34,668 bases of DNA from Clostridia bacterium. GTDB lineage: Bacteria; Bacillota; Clostridia; UBA1381. Shown in pieces: positions 6,620 to 16,500 of the stretch (its first letter is position 1; each line of letters opens with the position of its first letter). The stretch lies in NCBI GenBank assembly GCA_900751885.1, contig CAADTH010000025.1, positions 1-34,668 on the forward strand. The letters run 5' to 3'. The translations under genes were made by a program, and so were the position numbers. The notes beneath the pieces are model-generated. The model was not told the origin of the DNA, did not search any database, and saw only the letters and a program-made list of their open reading frames with translations.

Positions 6620-7465
6620 TTATCCAATCTGTCCTGATAATTCACCTATCAATCTTGTAATTCTCTCTGTACAATCCGCTTCCCGTGTCTCTCTTTTCCT
6701 CCAATCGTTAGAAAGAGGAAAATATATCTTATCATTTACCGTCTTTCCCATATCCCATGTTCCATCTCCGTTTTTATTGCTATTTAACCACTCTACGACA
6801 AAATCAAGCTGATGCCTTGCATGGGTATACTTTGAAACCAATTCAATCGCCGCAAGATAATAACTGGCTTTTTTGCTTTCAAAATTCTGTGGCAAAATGC
6901 AAAGTTTATCTCCATATATGTAATAGATTCCACCGTCCTTCTGCATCACATAATCCATAAACGCCAGCTCTGTTTCCTCCTCCAAACCGCCTGTCAAAAG
7001 GGAAATATGATAAAAATTCATAAAGTCTACCAGCCTTCCTCCCTTTGGCTTCCATATATCATAGTAAGCGGAAACATATGCTTCATGATGGTAGGTTCCG
7101 CTAATAAACGCGCCAGAGATAACATCAGCCCATTTTTTTGCAACTTGATTGGCAGGTAGATTATCGCAAGTAAACCTTCGGATCCATGTTGCAAGCATAA
7201 GAGACGTAAAAATACTCCAATCATGAGCCTTTTCTTTTCGATCAGGAATTTCATTTTCCCCAATCAGACAATCATTCATATAAGAGACCGCCTTCTGAAT
7301 ACATTCATCCTCTATTGTATAACCTAAGCGTTCCAGACGCCTTAGTGCCTGCTCTGTTGTAATTGAAGAATTGGAAAATTGGGAAAGTGAATGAAACCAC
7401 CCCCACTTGCCATCGTCTTCTTGAAGTGAAATAATTTGCTTTGCCCATTTTGTATCTTTATACAT
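6620..7465 (-). CDS. Prenyltransferase/squalene-cyclase-like alpha-toroid protein of unknown function
   Basis: The 281-residue protein starts at an ATG preceded by AAAGGAG. Its helix-rich layout holds repeats reminiscent of the QW motif of terpenoid cyclases: EDDGKWGWF near the start and NKNGDGTWDMG at ~240-250. It also has regularly spaced helical segments with bulky aromatic residues. This points to the alpha/alpha-toroid fold. No DXDD or DDXXD catalytic motif of terpene cyclases and no CaaX-transferase signature is visible, so an isoprenoid reaction should not be assumed. No signal peptide. It is the last gene of a minus-strand run (rnhB-yraN-dipeptidase-Nudix-this), with 54 nt to the Nudix gene. 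Confidence 0.6.
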   Translation of the reverse strand: MYKDTKWAKQIISLQEDDGKWGWFHSLSQFSNSSITTEQALRRLERLGYTIEDECIQKAVSYMNDCLIGENEIPDRKEKAHDWSIFTSLMLATWIRRFTCDNLPANQVAKKWADVISGAFISGTYHHEAYVSAYYDIWKPKGGRLVDFMNFYHISLLTGGLEEETELAFMDYVMQKDGGIYYIYGDKLCILPQNFESKKASYYLAAIELVSKYTHARHQLDFVVEWLNSNKNGDGTWDMGKTVNDKIYFPLSNDWRKRETREADCTERITRLIGELSGQIG

Positions 7466-7519
7466 TGATTTCTCCTTTGTGCCACGATTCGGTTTTGTAG
7501 CCTGGTATCCTATTTAGAC

Positions 7520-7945
7520 CTATTTTTTATGCTCATCCAAAAACTCGTGTGCCGCCATCATCACATCCCGGTTGTTATTCTGCGGTAAAAGCGTCATTGC
7601 CTCCTCATACGAAATCCACCTGTAATCCGCAATCTCCGACAGCTGAATTTGTACCTCATCCGACTTTGCTTTTGCCAAAAAATACACCACATCCTTTTTC
7701 ACACCTGGCTTTGGTGCATACTGTATCACCTTGCGAAACCCATCCACAAATTCTACTGAAAGTCCAGTCTCCTCTCTAATTTCACGAATGGCTGTCTCCT
7801 GTTCTACTTCGTTCGCCTCAACATGCCCCTTCGGAAATCCCCAGTGTCCGCTCATCATCCCTTTTTTATTGAATACCAACAGATACTCTATATGATGCTT
7901 CCCCTTTCGAAACACAATTGCACCGCACGATTTTTCAAACTTCAA
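7520..7945 (-). CDS. Nudix hydrolase, probably bis(5'-nucleosyl)-tetraphosphatase
   Basis: The 141-residue protein carries a complete Nudix box: G40, E46, R54-E55, E58-E59 and G61, matching GX5EX7REUXEEXGU. The opening (KSCGAIVFRKG) and small size resemble the asymmetrical Ap4A hydrolases of Firmicutes, which clear diadenosine polyphosphates. Substrate is inferred from this resemblance. The TTG start is preceded by GGGAGG at 8 nt. It sits 54 nt downstream of the dipeptidase stop. Confidence 0.85.
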   Translation of the reverse strand: MKFEKSCGAIVFRKGKHHIEYLLVFNKKGMMSGHWGFPKGHVEANEVEQETAIREIREETGLSVEFVDGFRKVIQYAPKPGVKKDVVYFLAKAKSDEVQIQLSEIADYRWISYEEAMTLLPQNNNRDVMMAAHEFLDEHKK

Positions 7946-7999
7946 CCCTGTTTCCTCCCGTCTGTCTACTTCCCTTTAGTATGTCCCTCTTCCTCATTC

Positions 8000-8920
8000 T
8001 TATAGCACCTTTTCTATCACCCGTGCAAAATTTCTATAAGCAATTTTTTCTATCGTCTGTCTGCTGTGTCCGCGTTTTTGCAGTCCCACAAAAATCTTCC
8101 CTACATCCTGTATCCCACCGATTCCCTCCGGCAGTCTGTTCACTCCGTCAAAATCCGCGCCGATTCCAATGTGATTCTCCCCTCCAAGCTTCAAAAAATG
8201 CTCTATGTGACAAATGATATCATCCACCGACGCATTCCCGTCCGCCGACAAAAACTCAGGATAAAAATTTATTCCCACACATCCACCTGTTTCACAGATT
8301 GCTCGAAATTGCCTGTCGGTCAGATTTCTCGGATGATTACACATTGCACGCGAGCAGGAATGCGATGCAATAAACGGCTGCTTCATACAAGATACAACAT
8401 CCCAAAAGGACTCCTCGTTTAAATGCGATACATCCATGAGCATTCCTATTTTTTGCATCTGCACTACCACATCCCTTCCAAGCGGCGTCAATCCTCCCGT
8501 CTCCAGCGCGCCGCCCGCAAGGTGATTGCTCTGGTTCCAGGTAAGCGCAGCACACCGCACTCCCAGGCGGTATAACATATCTAGCATTCTGCAACTGACA
8601 ATCGGCGTGCCTCCCTCCAGGCTTAGGAATGCGCCGTATTTTCCACATCTCGACGCCTGCACCATATCGCGATAGCTTCTGCATACCATCACCCCGTCCC
8701 TATTTTTGTCTGCCTCCTCATAAAACTTTGCAATAATAGAAAGGCATCTCTCTACCGGATTTGCATCATAAATAGGGTCAATAAATGCGGCAAAAAATTG
8801 AATGTGTCCCCGCTCCATGCGCTCCAAATCGACCTGCCCACTGTTTTCTAAAAGTGCTTCATCTCTATCCAAAATTCTGCTTATCGTATCACAATGCGTA
8901 TCGAGTGTGAACACTGTCAT
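8000..8920 (-). CDS. Membrane-dipeptidase family (M19) zinc dipeptidase
   Basis: A peptidase-M19 (renal dipeptidase-like) enzyme of about 306 residues that cleaves dipeptides with a binuclear zinc centre. Visible ligands are H9-C-D11 (DTHCDT), the glutamate of SLEGG, the histidine of MDVSHL and the histidine of ASHS. GIGADFDG near residue 250 is also typical. No signal peptide, so it is cytoplasmic like most Firmicutes homologues. I place the start at ATG 8920, which overlaps the yraN stop as ATGA. A GTG at 8914 has better spacing (7 nt) to the GGAGG at 8922-8926 and is the main alternative; a TTG at 8929 is less likely. It is probably translationally coupled to yraN. Confidence 0.9.
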   Translation of the reverse strand: MTVFTLDTHCDTISRILDRDEALLENSGQVDLERMERGHIQFFAAFIDPIYDANPVERCLSIIAKFYEEADKNRDGVMVCRSYRDMVQASRCGKYGAFLSLEGGTPIVSCRMLDMLYRLGVRCAALTWNQSNHLAGGALETGGLTPLGRDVVVQMQKIGMLMDVSHLNEESFWDVVSCMKQPFIASHSCSRAMCNHPRNLTDRQFRAICETGGCVGINFYPEFLSADGNASVDDIICHIEHFLKLGGENHIGIGADFDGVNRLPEGIGGIQDVGKIFVGLQKRGHSRQTIEKIAYRNFARVIEKVL

Positions 8921-9291
8921 TCCTCCCAAAATGCGTTTTCAATATAATTGATGTCCTTCACCTGATATCCGTTTGGCATTTCACAATACACTACCTCCGC
9001 CACATCAAAGCGAATGCTGTAATCCCCCGGATGGTGTTCTAAAAAATCGAGAGTGGATTTTTTCAGCTTCTCCTGCTTTGCTTTTGTTACAGCTTCACAT
9101 GGATTTGCAAAGTATCTATTTCTTCTCGTCTTGACCTCAACAATTAAAAATATGTCCCCTCTGCCTGCAACAATGTCAATCTCTCCCCACCTGCAATGAT
9201 AGTTTCTCGCTATGATTTCCCAGCCGCGCAATACAAGGTATTCACAAATTTTATCCTCACCGAATTCGCCAACTTTTCCCGTCCCCTTCAT
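8917..9291 (-). CDS. YraN/UPF0102 family endonuclease-like protein
   Basis: The 124-residue protein begins with KVGEFGEDKICEYLVLRGW and contains GEIDIVA followed by IFLIVEVKTRRN. This is the D-(E/Q)xK nuclease-like core of the UPF0102 family, related to Holliday-junction resolvases. Its exact role is unknown. It follows rnhB by one base (TAGCATG) and overlaps the dipeptidase start by 4 nt. The rnhB-yraN pairing is widely conserved in bacteria, which supports the call. Confidence 0.93.
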   Translation of the reverse strand: MKGTGKVGEFGEDKICEYLVLRGWEIIARNYHCRWGEIDIVAGRGDIFLIVEVKTRRNRYFANPCEAVTKAKQEKLKKSTLDFLEHHPGDYSIRFDVAEVVYCEMPNGYQVKDINYIENAFWEE

Positions 9292-9292
9292 G

Positions 9293-9928
9293 CTACTTTT
9301 CTCCCAATATCTTTTTTAGAAAGCTTCTCCTGTGAATCGGGCAGGGACCATACTGTTTGAGCGCTTCTATATGTACCTTTGTACCATACCCCTTATGCTT
9401 CTCGAATCCATACTCTGGATACATTTCAGAAAGCGCAACAATTTCCCTGTCACGTGACACCTTTGCCAAAATGGATGCCGCCGCAATACTCGCACTTTTT
9501 GCGTCCCCTCCCACAACCGTCTCATAGGGAATCGCCATCCCATTCATTCTGTTCCCATCGATCAGCACATAGTCAGGCTTCACTCTCAACGCTTGGACTG
9601 CTCCATTCATCGCCTCAAAGGTCGCGTTTAAAATGTTGATTTCGTCAATTCGTTTCTCATCCACACGGCATACCGCATAGGACACCGCCTTTTCTATGAT
9701 TTCATCATACAGCTTCTCTCTTTTTTTCGGACTCACCTTCTTGGAATCATTGAGTCCTTCAATCATTACATCATCAGGCAGTATCACTGCCGCCGCATAT
9801 ACACTTCCGGCAAGCGGACCTCTTCCCGCTTCGTCCACCCCTGCAATATACCGATACCCCCTTTGCCTGACCGCTTTTTCTATGCTCTGCATCTCGTCGA
9901 GACGCATCTGCTCTTTTGTTTTCTCCAC
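9293..9928 (-). CDS. rnhB: Ribonuclease HII
   Basis: A 211-residue RNase HII that cuts the RNA strand of RNA-DNA hybrids, including single ribonucleotides embedded in DNA. The catalytic motif GVDEAGRGPLAG puts the acidic pair at D32-E33. The LIDGNRM segment, the GDAKSASIAAASILAKVSRD block and the HKGYGT tail are all typical. The start is GTG, 8 nt after GGGAGG. It is the first gene of the minus-strand run and diverges from the DUF4364 gene. Confidence 0.97.
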   Translation of the reverse strand: MEKTKEQMRLDEMQSIEKAVRQRGYRYIAGVDEAGRGPLAGSVYAAAVILPDDVMIEGLNDSKKVSPKKREKLYDEIIEKAVSYAVCRVDEKRIDEINILNATFEAMNGAVQALRVKPDYVLIDGNRMNGMAIPYETVVGGDAKSASIAAASILAKVSRDREIVALSEMYPEYGFEKHKGYGTKVHIEALKQYGPCPIHRRSFLKKILGEK

Positions 9929-10036
9929 AAAGCTCTCCTCCCTTTTTCTCTTCTTAAAAAATTATACCATTTTCCACATAGATATGCTATAATAATGGTA
10001 AAATAATCATTACAAATTATCAGAGGGGTGACAGAA

Positions 10037-10582
10037 ATGCTCTATAAAAAAGAAATTGACAACCCAGTGTTAATTCAGTTTATCCTTCTTTTCGTATTAG
10101 GAAAAATGCAAAAGCCCATTTCCCAGACAGATTTATCTACATTGGTGTTAGAAAACTGCAATATTACATTCGTCAACTATCAGCTCGCCGTCGCAAATCT
10201 GGTCGACACCAAGCACGTTGAAACCTTTACCGTCCCAGAGCACGGCGCCATGTACGAAATCACGGAAAAGGGCAGACGCGCTGACCATGATTTTTATAAA
10301 GAGATCCCAATTTACATCCGTGAACCGATTGAAGCCTCTATCAAGCCTTTGTTTCGGAAAAAGCAGGAGGCGGAAAGTGTGCGGGCAAAGCTGATGCCAT
10401 TGAATGAAAAGGAATTCATGGCAGAGTGTGGGCTGTATGATAACGGCAAGCCCTTGTTTACCTTTTCGCTCTATGCAGGCGACAGGGATCACGCGGTAAA
10501 GCTAATAGAACAGTTCAAGCAAAACCCTGAATCAGTATACCGAAGCGTCTTGGAAGCATTGAATCCAGAAATGAAGGAATAG
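10037..10582 (+). CDS. DUF4364 family protein (winged-helix, probable transcription regulator)
   Basis: The 181-residue protein opens with LYKKEIDNPVLIQFILLFVL and a helix-turn-helix-like stretch (ISQTDLSTLVLENCNITFVNYQLAVANLV). A wing-like strand (YEITEKGRRADHDF) follows. This matches the DUF4364 family common in Clostridia; function is not established beyond the winged-helix resemblance. ATG 10037 is preferred because AGAGGGG ends 8 nt upstream; an in-frame GTG at 10028 lies within that site. A TATAAT at 9988-9993 is the probable -10, with no clear -35. Divergent from rnhB. Confidence 0.85.
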   Translation: MLYKKEIDNPVLIQFILLFVLGKMQKPISQTDLSTLVLENCNITFVNYQLAVANLVDTKHVETFTVPEHGAMYEITEKGRRADHDFYKEIPIYIREPIEASIKPLFRKKQEAESVRAKLMPLNEKEFMAECGLYDNGKPLFTFSLYAGDRDHAVKLIEQFKQNPESVYRSVLEALNPEMKE

Positions 10583-10615
10583 GAAACAATTTGTCGAAAA
10601 AAATGCGTAAATGCT

Positions 10616-10644
10616 TTGACCTTTCTTTTCCTTTGAGATATAAT
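10616..10644 (+). promoter_or_regulatory. Strong SigA-type promoter of the stalk-domain gene
   Basis: TTGACC (10616-10621), a 17-bp spacer and TATAAT (10639-10644) lie 30 nt upstream of the ATG at 10675, with AAGGAGA at 10661-10667. A longer in-frame start at 10591 would place this promoter inside the gene and is rejected. Confidence 0.85.
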
Positions 10645-10674
10645 AATTGTATTCTATACAAAGGAGATTTTTTC

Positions 10675-11226
10675 ATGAAAAACTACAAACAACTCATTGC
10701 CGGTATTTTGGTCGGCATAACCGCTACCATGTCGATTACTGCATTGGCGGATTATATCGTAAATCCCAACGCATTTCCTGTGACAGTCAATGGACGTGCT
10801 GTTAATCTGGAAGGATATAATATCAATGATAGAACCTATTTTCAGCTGCGTGACATCGGTGACAAAGTCGGCTTTGATGTCGCTTTTGACAACGGCACCA
10901 TTATGATTACAACAGCCGCTTCTTCCCCAGCACCGACTGCTACTCCGACACCGACGAACAAACCGATTGATGTGACGATACTCCGCGAAGTTCCTGCCAC
11001 TGTGATAGACGGCGTATCCTATGTCAGCAAAAAGGATATCAAAAAGGTTCTCGATATTTTAGGTCTCACCGACTGTGATTTTGCAGGCTCTCATTTTTAT
11101 CAAGGGGCAGATACCATGGGCGGATACATATTGACAGAAATTCCTTGCAAGGAAGACAATGACGATTTGATTCCTGAGGAATACTATGTGTCAACATTGA
11201 TTTCTGTTATCTATGCACTGTTATAA
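10675..11226 (+). CDS. Small secreted protein with copper-amine-oxidase-N-like stalk domain
   Basis: The 183-residue protein has a signal peptide (MKNYKQLIAGILVGITATMS, then ITALA). Next comes a stalk domain of the Cu_amine_oxidN1 type (FPVTVNGRAVNLEGYNINDR, then TYFQLRDIGDKVGFDVAFDN). A Pro/Thr-rich linker (PAPTATPTPTNKP) leads to a second, shorter module (VPATVIDGVSYVSKKDIKK) that looks like a degenerate repeat of the first. The fold is common in clostridial surface proteins and implies extracellular location, not copper chemistry. The C-terminal ~60 residues are not recognised. Monocistronic between its own promoter and a terminator. Confidence 0.85.
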   Translation: MKNYKQLIAGILVGITATMSITALADYIVNPNAFPVTVNGRAVNLEGYNINDRTYFQLRDIGDKVGFDVAFDNGTIMITTAASSPAPTATPTPTNKPIDVTILREVPATVIDGVSYVSKKDIKKVLDILGLTDCDFAGSHFYQGADTMGGYILTEIPCKEDNDDLIPEEYYVSTLISVIYALL

Positions 11227-11235
11227 TAACATCCA

Positions 11236-11273
11236 AAAAGGCACACTTCACTTTACTGTGAAGTGTGCCTTTT
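11236..11273. terminator. Bidirectional terminator between the stalk-domain gene and araA
   Basis: A perfect 16-bp stem (aaaaggcacacttcac / gtgaagtgtgcctttt) with a 6-nt loop and A/T flanks lies between two convergent genes. Confidence 0.92.
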
Positions 11274-11280
11274 CCATTTC

Positions 11281-12759
11281 TTATTTTAGCTTATACGCAA
11301 TATCATTCCAGAGAAGCTCTTTTTCCAGACTCTCCACCGTCGTATCTTTCCCGATGTGAATATATTCAATCCCCATCATTTTCGCCCAATCGCGCATATG
11401 CTGCGCCGTCAGACTATAGCTAAGCACGCTGTGATGTGCTCCTCCTGCCATAATCCACGCTTCTGCAGAAGTAGCCAAGTCAGGAAGCGGCTTCCACATC
11501 ACGCCTGCCACCGGTAGATTCGGCATTTTGTGAAGCGGTGTACACGCCTCGACGTCGTTGACAATCAGCCTTAACCGTCCGCCCATATCCACCAGCGATG
11601 CCACAATCGCATCTCCCTTTTGGCTGTCGAATACCAACCGCGCCGGCGGCTTTCTGTCACCGATTCCCAGCGGATGCACCTCGATTTTTGGACGTGTCGC
11701 CGCCACAGACGGACATACTTCGAGCATATGAGCACCCAAAATGTGCTCATTTCCCTTCTCAAGATGATAGGTATAGTCCTCCATAAACGCTGTACCGCCC
11801 TCAAGCCCTTCTGCCATGGACTTCATAATATGTGTCATTGCGGCAACCTTCCAGTCACCCTCACCGCCAAATCCGTATCCATTTGCCATCAGATTCTGCG
11901 CGGCAAGTCCAGGAAGCTGTTCCATACCATGCAAGTCCTCAAAGTTCGTTGTAAACGCACTGTATCCATACTCCTCAAACATCTTCTCCAGTGCCACCTC
12001 TGTTTTCGCCTGATAACGTACCGCGTCGATATTCTCTGTATTCATGTCATACCGATCAGTATATTCCGCCATCTTCGCATCGACCTGGGCGTCTGTCACC
12101 TGATTCATCACCGCGACCAAATCACCGATTCCATGGTATTCCACGTCCCAGCCAAGCTTGATTTCCGCCTCCACCTTATCTCCCTCTGTGACTGCCACCT
12201 GGCGCATGTTGTCGCCAAATCGAACCAGTTTGAGTCCCTGTGATACCGCATAGCCAACCGCGCTTCTCATCCATCCTGCAATTTTGTCCTGCGGCTGTTT
12301 GTCCTCCCAGTATCCCACAACCACCTTTCTCGGCATGCGAAGCCGCGCGCCGATGAATCCATGCTCCCTGTCCCCATGTGCGGACTGATTCAAATTCATA
12401 AAGTCCATATCAATCTCATTCCAAGGGATTTCGCGGTTACACTGTGTATGGAAATGCAGATATGGCTTCGTATAATGCTTCAGCCCATTAATCCACATTT
12501 TAGACGGGCTGAAGGTGTGCATCCAGCAGATTACGCCGGCGCAATTCTCTGCATATTCTGCCTCCTTAAACATAGCCGTCACCTCAGCAGGAGTCTTTAC
12601 CACCTGCTGATATACCACCTTGTACGGCAAATTTCCTGATTTGTTTAATCCATCCACGATTTTTTTCGTATCCTCTTCGACCTGCCGTAATACCTCAGGT
12701 CCATAGAGATGCTGACTTCCTGTCACGAACCAAAATGTATAGTCCTTTTTTCTCTGCAC
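11281..12759 (-). CDS. araA: L-arabinose isomerase
   Basis: A 492-residue AraA that converts L-arabinose to L-ribulose, the first step of bacterial arabinose catabolism. The N-terminus (FWFVTGSQHLYG) and the metal/substrate segments (FGGEGDWKVAA, GAHMLEVCPS, GGAHHSVLS) are canonical, and the length is standard. The ATG follows an AGGAGG 8 nt upstream. It lies 18 nt downstream of radC on the same strand with no promoter space between, so it is probably co-transcribed with it. araB and araD are not in the window. The neighbouring pectin lyase suggests the substrate comes from pectin side chains. Confidence 0.98.
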   Translation of the reverse strand: MQRKKDYTFWFVTGSQHLYGPEVLRQVEEDTKKIVDGLNKSGNLPYKVVYQQVVKTPAEVTAMFKEAEYAENCAGVICWMHTFSPSKMWINGLKHYTKPYLHFHTQCNREIPWNEIDMDFMNLNQSAHGDREHGFIGARLRMPRKVVVGYWEDKQPQDKIAGWMRSAVGYAVSQGLKLVRFGDNMRQVAVTEGDKVEAEIKLGWDVEYHGIGDLVAVMNQVTDAQVDAKMAEYTDRYDMNTENIDAVRYQAKTEVALEKMFEEYGYSAFTTNFEDLHGMEQLPGLAAQNLMANGYGFGGEGDWKVAAMTHIMKSMAEGLEGGTAFMEDYTYHLEKGNEHILGAHMLEVCPSVAATRPKIEVHPLGIGDRKPPARLVFDSQKGDAIVASLVDMGGRLRLIVNDVEACTPLHKMPNLPVAGVMWKPLPDLATSAEAWIMAGGAHHSVLSYSLTAQHMRDWAKMMGIEYIHIGKDTTVESLEKELLWNDIAYKLK

Positions 12760-12777
12760 TGTAGTAGTCCTCCTTTT

Positions 12778-13458
12778 TTATAGCTCATGTAAATCAAAGG
12801 CAAAGCTGATATAATCCGCCTCTGAAATAATAATATGGTCGAGTACCTTTACTTCCACAAAGCTCAATAAATATTGAAGCGTTTTTGTTACCTCTCGGTC
12901 TTCCTTTGAGGGCATGGAAAGTCCGCCCGGATGGTTGTGTGCCAAAATCACGCTGACCGCATTGTTATTTAACACCGCCTGCAGAATCGTTCTGATATTC
13001 ACAGGCGCCTGCGTCACAGTGCCGCGGCATATCATCTTCGTATTGATAACCCTGTTTGACGCGTCCAGACAAATGACATAAAATTCTTCGCATGTCCTGC
13101 CCCAAAATAAAGACCTGATATATTGAACCGTGTTATTTGGTGTCAGTTTGGCATTGATAATGTTGTTTTTGTCCTTCATGTACTGGCGGAGCATGGATGA
13201 CATCATGTTCAAAAAAACAGCCGCCTTATCTCCAATCCCCTGTACCTGCTGAAGTGCCTCCGGATCCGCATCAAATACAGCGGAAAGCGAGCCAAAGGTG
13301 TCAATCAGGCGGTGTGCAAGCGCATTGGTGTCTCCCTGCGGAAATACATAAAACAGCGCAAGCTCCAATGCCTCGTGCTCCTGAAAATGATCCAGCCCCT
13401 CCGCCAAATACCGCTGTCTGAGACGTTTGCGGTGGTCCTTATGTACATTATCTGCCAT
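12778..13458 (-). CDS. radC: RadC/UPF0758 family JAB-domain protein
   Basis: The 226-residue protein has an N-terminal helix-hairpin-helix region (QVQGIGDKAAVFLNMM). A C-terminal JAB/MPN domain has an intact JAMM zinc motif (AHNHPGGLSMPSKED: H-x-H plus the later Ser and Asp). Despite the name, RadC is not a proven DNA-repair protein; family members are JAMM-fold proteins of uncertain substrate. It begins 51 nt after the lyase stop and precedes araA by 18 nt, an unusual pairing. Confidence 0.92.
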   Translation of the reverse strand: MADNVHKDHRKRLRQRYLAEGLDHFQEHEALELALFYVFPQGDTNALAHRLIDTFGSLSAVFDADPEALQQVQGIGDKAAVFLNMMSSMLRQYMKDKNNIINAKLTPNNTVQYIRSLFWGRTCEEFYVICLDASNRVINTKMICRGTVTQAPVNIRTILQAVLNNNAVSVILAHNHPGGLSMPSKEDREVTKTLQYLLSFVEVKVLDHIIISEADYISFAFDLHEL

Positions 13459-13477
13459 ACTTCCTCCATTTTTATTT

Positions 13478-13502
13478 GCAGGGACGCCCGAAGGCGTCCT
13501 GC
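13478..13502 (-). terminator. UUCG-type hairpin after the PL11 lyase gene
   Basis: On the minus strand GCAGGACGCC-TTCG-GGCGTCCCTGC forms a 10-bp stem with one bulged base and a stable UUCG loop. It lacks a proper T-tract afterwards, so termination may be partial, allowing some read-through into radC-araA. Confidence 0.5.
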
Positions 13503-13509
13503 ATCCCCT

Positions 13510-16500
13510 TTAGTTTTCTGAATGCTCCTCCGCGGCGGCTATCCCCTCTGTCTGCGTCTGCACGTCCTCTGGCATCTCCTCTGTGGTGATAGGATCCTCT
13601 GCCATTTCTTCCTCCTCCTGCGGCTGTGTCAGCTCCCGGGGAGGTGTGAAAACTGCCGGCAGTGTTGCCGCGTTTACAAACTTGGATACATTGAAATTGG
13701 ACACCGTCGGTTTCCATGTCACTGTACTGCCCGTCTTTTTTGATACAAACCGGATTCCGCCAAGTCCATTTCCCTTAATTGGCACAGAGCCAAGCCGTGC
13801 GATACTAACCTGCTGGTCATCCGCATTCAGCTGCTTAATTAAATTGATATCCATGGTATGGTTTACAAAATCAAACTCCGCCTCAATCCGAAGCGTCGTC
13901 ACAGAGCGGTCCAGATAATACGCCGGATCATGCGGATATTGATTCCCATCCTTGTCAACTCCCCAAATCAGCTCTGCCGTCGTTCCATAATTCTGCTTCT
14001 GGCTGGAATCTGTCGTATAGTAGCGCATCACATGGTCCTTTGTGTTGACAAACGGCTGATACAATGCAAACATGATATTCTCGTCTACCGCATCCCCGTC
14101 ATACTGCTCATTTAAGAACTGTATCTCATATTCATACCCGGAATAATAGTCTCCCGCGTCGTTCTTCGAGCCGCCGTTGTTGAAATCAAATCCAATCTTG
14201 GCTCTGTTCTCTCCCCGTACTTCATCCAAGACACGGTAGAACTCCCTGCCGCCGTTGGAGGCATCCTGCTCAAATTTCAAGACACCATCCTCTGCAACCA
14301 GTGTTGTTTTTGACCCCTCTTTCTTATCAAATCCATTTAAATCGCCTGTCTGGAAGGTCGGTGCAAACACGGTCTCAGGTGCCAGGAATACCAGGCTCGT
14401 CACCTTACATATCTTGTCATTGACTGCCGTGCGCACTTTATACTGCTTTGCAATGTCCACACTGTCATCAACTGTGACAGTTCCATTTTGATTGAGTGTG
14501 ATTCCCGTATCGCTTCCGCTTGGAACCACCACTCCATCACGCACCAGCTCATAGCTAAGCGTCATAACAGAGCCTGCATCGTACTCCATGCCTTCCATGT
14601 CAGCCACATGCCTCTGCATTCCGATCACTGTCTCAGATGGCGTGCGTACGCCTTGCGTATCTTCATAGAGAACTGCCCCGTCCGTCGGCTGATATATTTT
14701 TAAGCCAGAAAGTCCAATCGTCGCATTGCCGCTCCCAAATTTGCGCTCAAACACCAATTTGTTTACCAGCTTTGAGGAGGTTCCCACGTCGCTCAGTAGC
14801 GTTACCGCTTCATTGTCAATATAAAGCGTCCCTGTCATTTTATCCGCCAATGTCACATACATCTGCTGTCCAGAAAATACAAGTACTGCGTGGACAAATT
14901 TATTCTGCCATGCACCAGGTGCTTCCGGCTTGACTCCCGTTACGTTTCCACCTCCTAAATAGTCGAACTGACTATTGCTCTTTGCCTTCGCTGTTTGCCA
15001 TTTGTCATTTTCTTTCGTTCTCCGAAGTCCGACGACATTTCCAAAATTATTTCCGGAATATGCGGAAAGTCCCACCAGATTTCCGCCTACATCTCCCAAA
15101 TCACCGTATGCAATATCATATTCTACAACAAATTTACTGCTCGGCTTTGGAATATTGATTTCTACCCTACTGCTTCCGATGTCAGCAAACTCCATATACT
15201 TGGTTCCTATCTCATCGGTGAGGTAGGATGTGGCAACTGAATTCGTCTTCCACAAATCAGTCCCATAACCGTTTTCTCCAAAGTTCAGTGAAAGAATTTC
15301 CTTGTCAATGCCTACGGTTGGAGTTCTTTTCTCCTTATACACAAGCACAATATCTGTATTGCCTGTAATATTTACCGCAGTCTGTCCGGTTGCATCCGGG
15401 TCATATTCATAGAGAACCTTCTCCCCGATACTTCCCGTCTCCTTTTCGATATCCTTTTTGTGCTCCTCTGAAACTGTGTACGTCGTATTTTCTATCACTG
15501 TCCCCACTTCTACTGAGTCTGCAATCGGCAAGCCATACGCATCCTTGTATTGGATCGTGACAGGATACTTATCTCCATCACGCATTGTGACAGCCTGCTT
15601 GACTCCATCTGCACTAAGCTGTATCGTACCAGTCTCTGTCTTATGCTCCTCTTTTTCTACCTTGTAATCATAGCTTCCGCTTCCAAGCATAATCATCGCT
15701 TTTCCGTCTTGATCCGATACCAGCGTTTTCCCATCAATTTCAATTTTCGCCCCTGCAAATGGTGCATTTCCCTTTGTGATATCGAATTCGACTGTTCCGC
15801 GTTCTACATTATATTTTACTTTATTGATACTGACATTGTCAAGCATTCCAGCACCTGTCATTTGCATGGACTCCACTTTTTTTGCTCCCGTAGACGCAAA
15901 TGACGCACAATACACATACTTCCAGCCTGCTCCGAGCGTCGTATAATCCTGAATAGAACAGTCAACCAGCTTTGATGCCAAATCAATTTTTAAATTGACG
16001 TGATACCAGTGGTTTGCCTGCGTTAAGCTTGCATCCACAATCTGCGCGGCATCCGTGCCTGCCTGATACTGAATCGGAGCGCTTGCTGAAGCCTTTGACA
16101 GCGTGAAAATATTTTGTCCCTGCTCATTTAAAATCTTAACTGAATTATTTGTCGTTCCCACCTTCCACGCAAAGCTCATGTCAACTGTGTTTCCGCCCTT
16201 TGATGTGTTTGACACCGTCTGATTTTCCTCAGTCAGCGCCTGTTTGACAAGCGGCTGTGCGGATTGTGCATCCTTCCAAATCATTGCCTTGACCTGCCCA
16301 TTCTGTGGTTTCTCCAGCGGATCCGCCACAATCGTCGCCTGCTGTGACGATGCAATTTTTTCATCTGCCTTCTTGATTTTCACCCCTGTCATCAGACCAT
16401 CCTTGTCATATGCGGCCGTCACAATAACCGGGTCAATCGGCGTATCTCCTTGATTTTTCACAACCGCCGTTGCCTTGTTTCCGCTTCCAAGCGTAAAGCT

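Noticed and set aside
10591..10674. N-terminal extension of the stalk-domain protein to a start at 10591
   Set aside because: A near-perfect promoter (10616-10644) lies inside it, and the ATG at 10675 has a good ribosome site and begins a signal peptide.
11620..12243. 207-codon open frame on the plus strand opposite araA
   Set aside because: It is a shadow of the araA codons on the other strand, with no ribosome site and no family resemblance.
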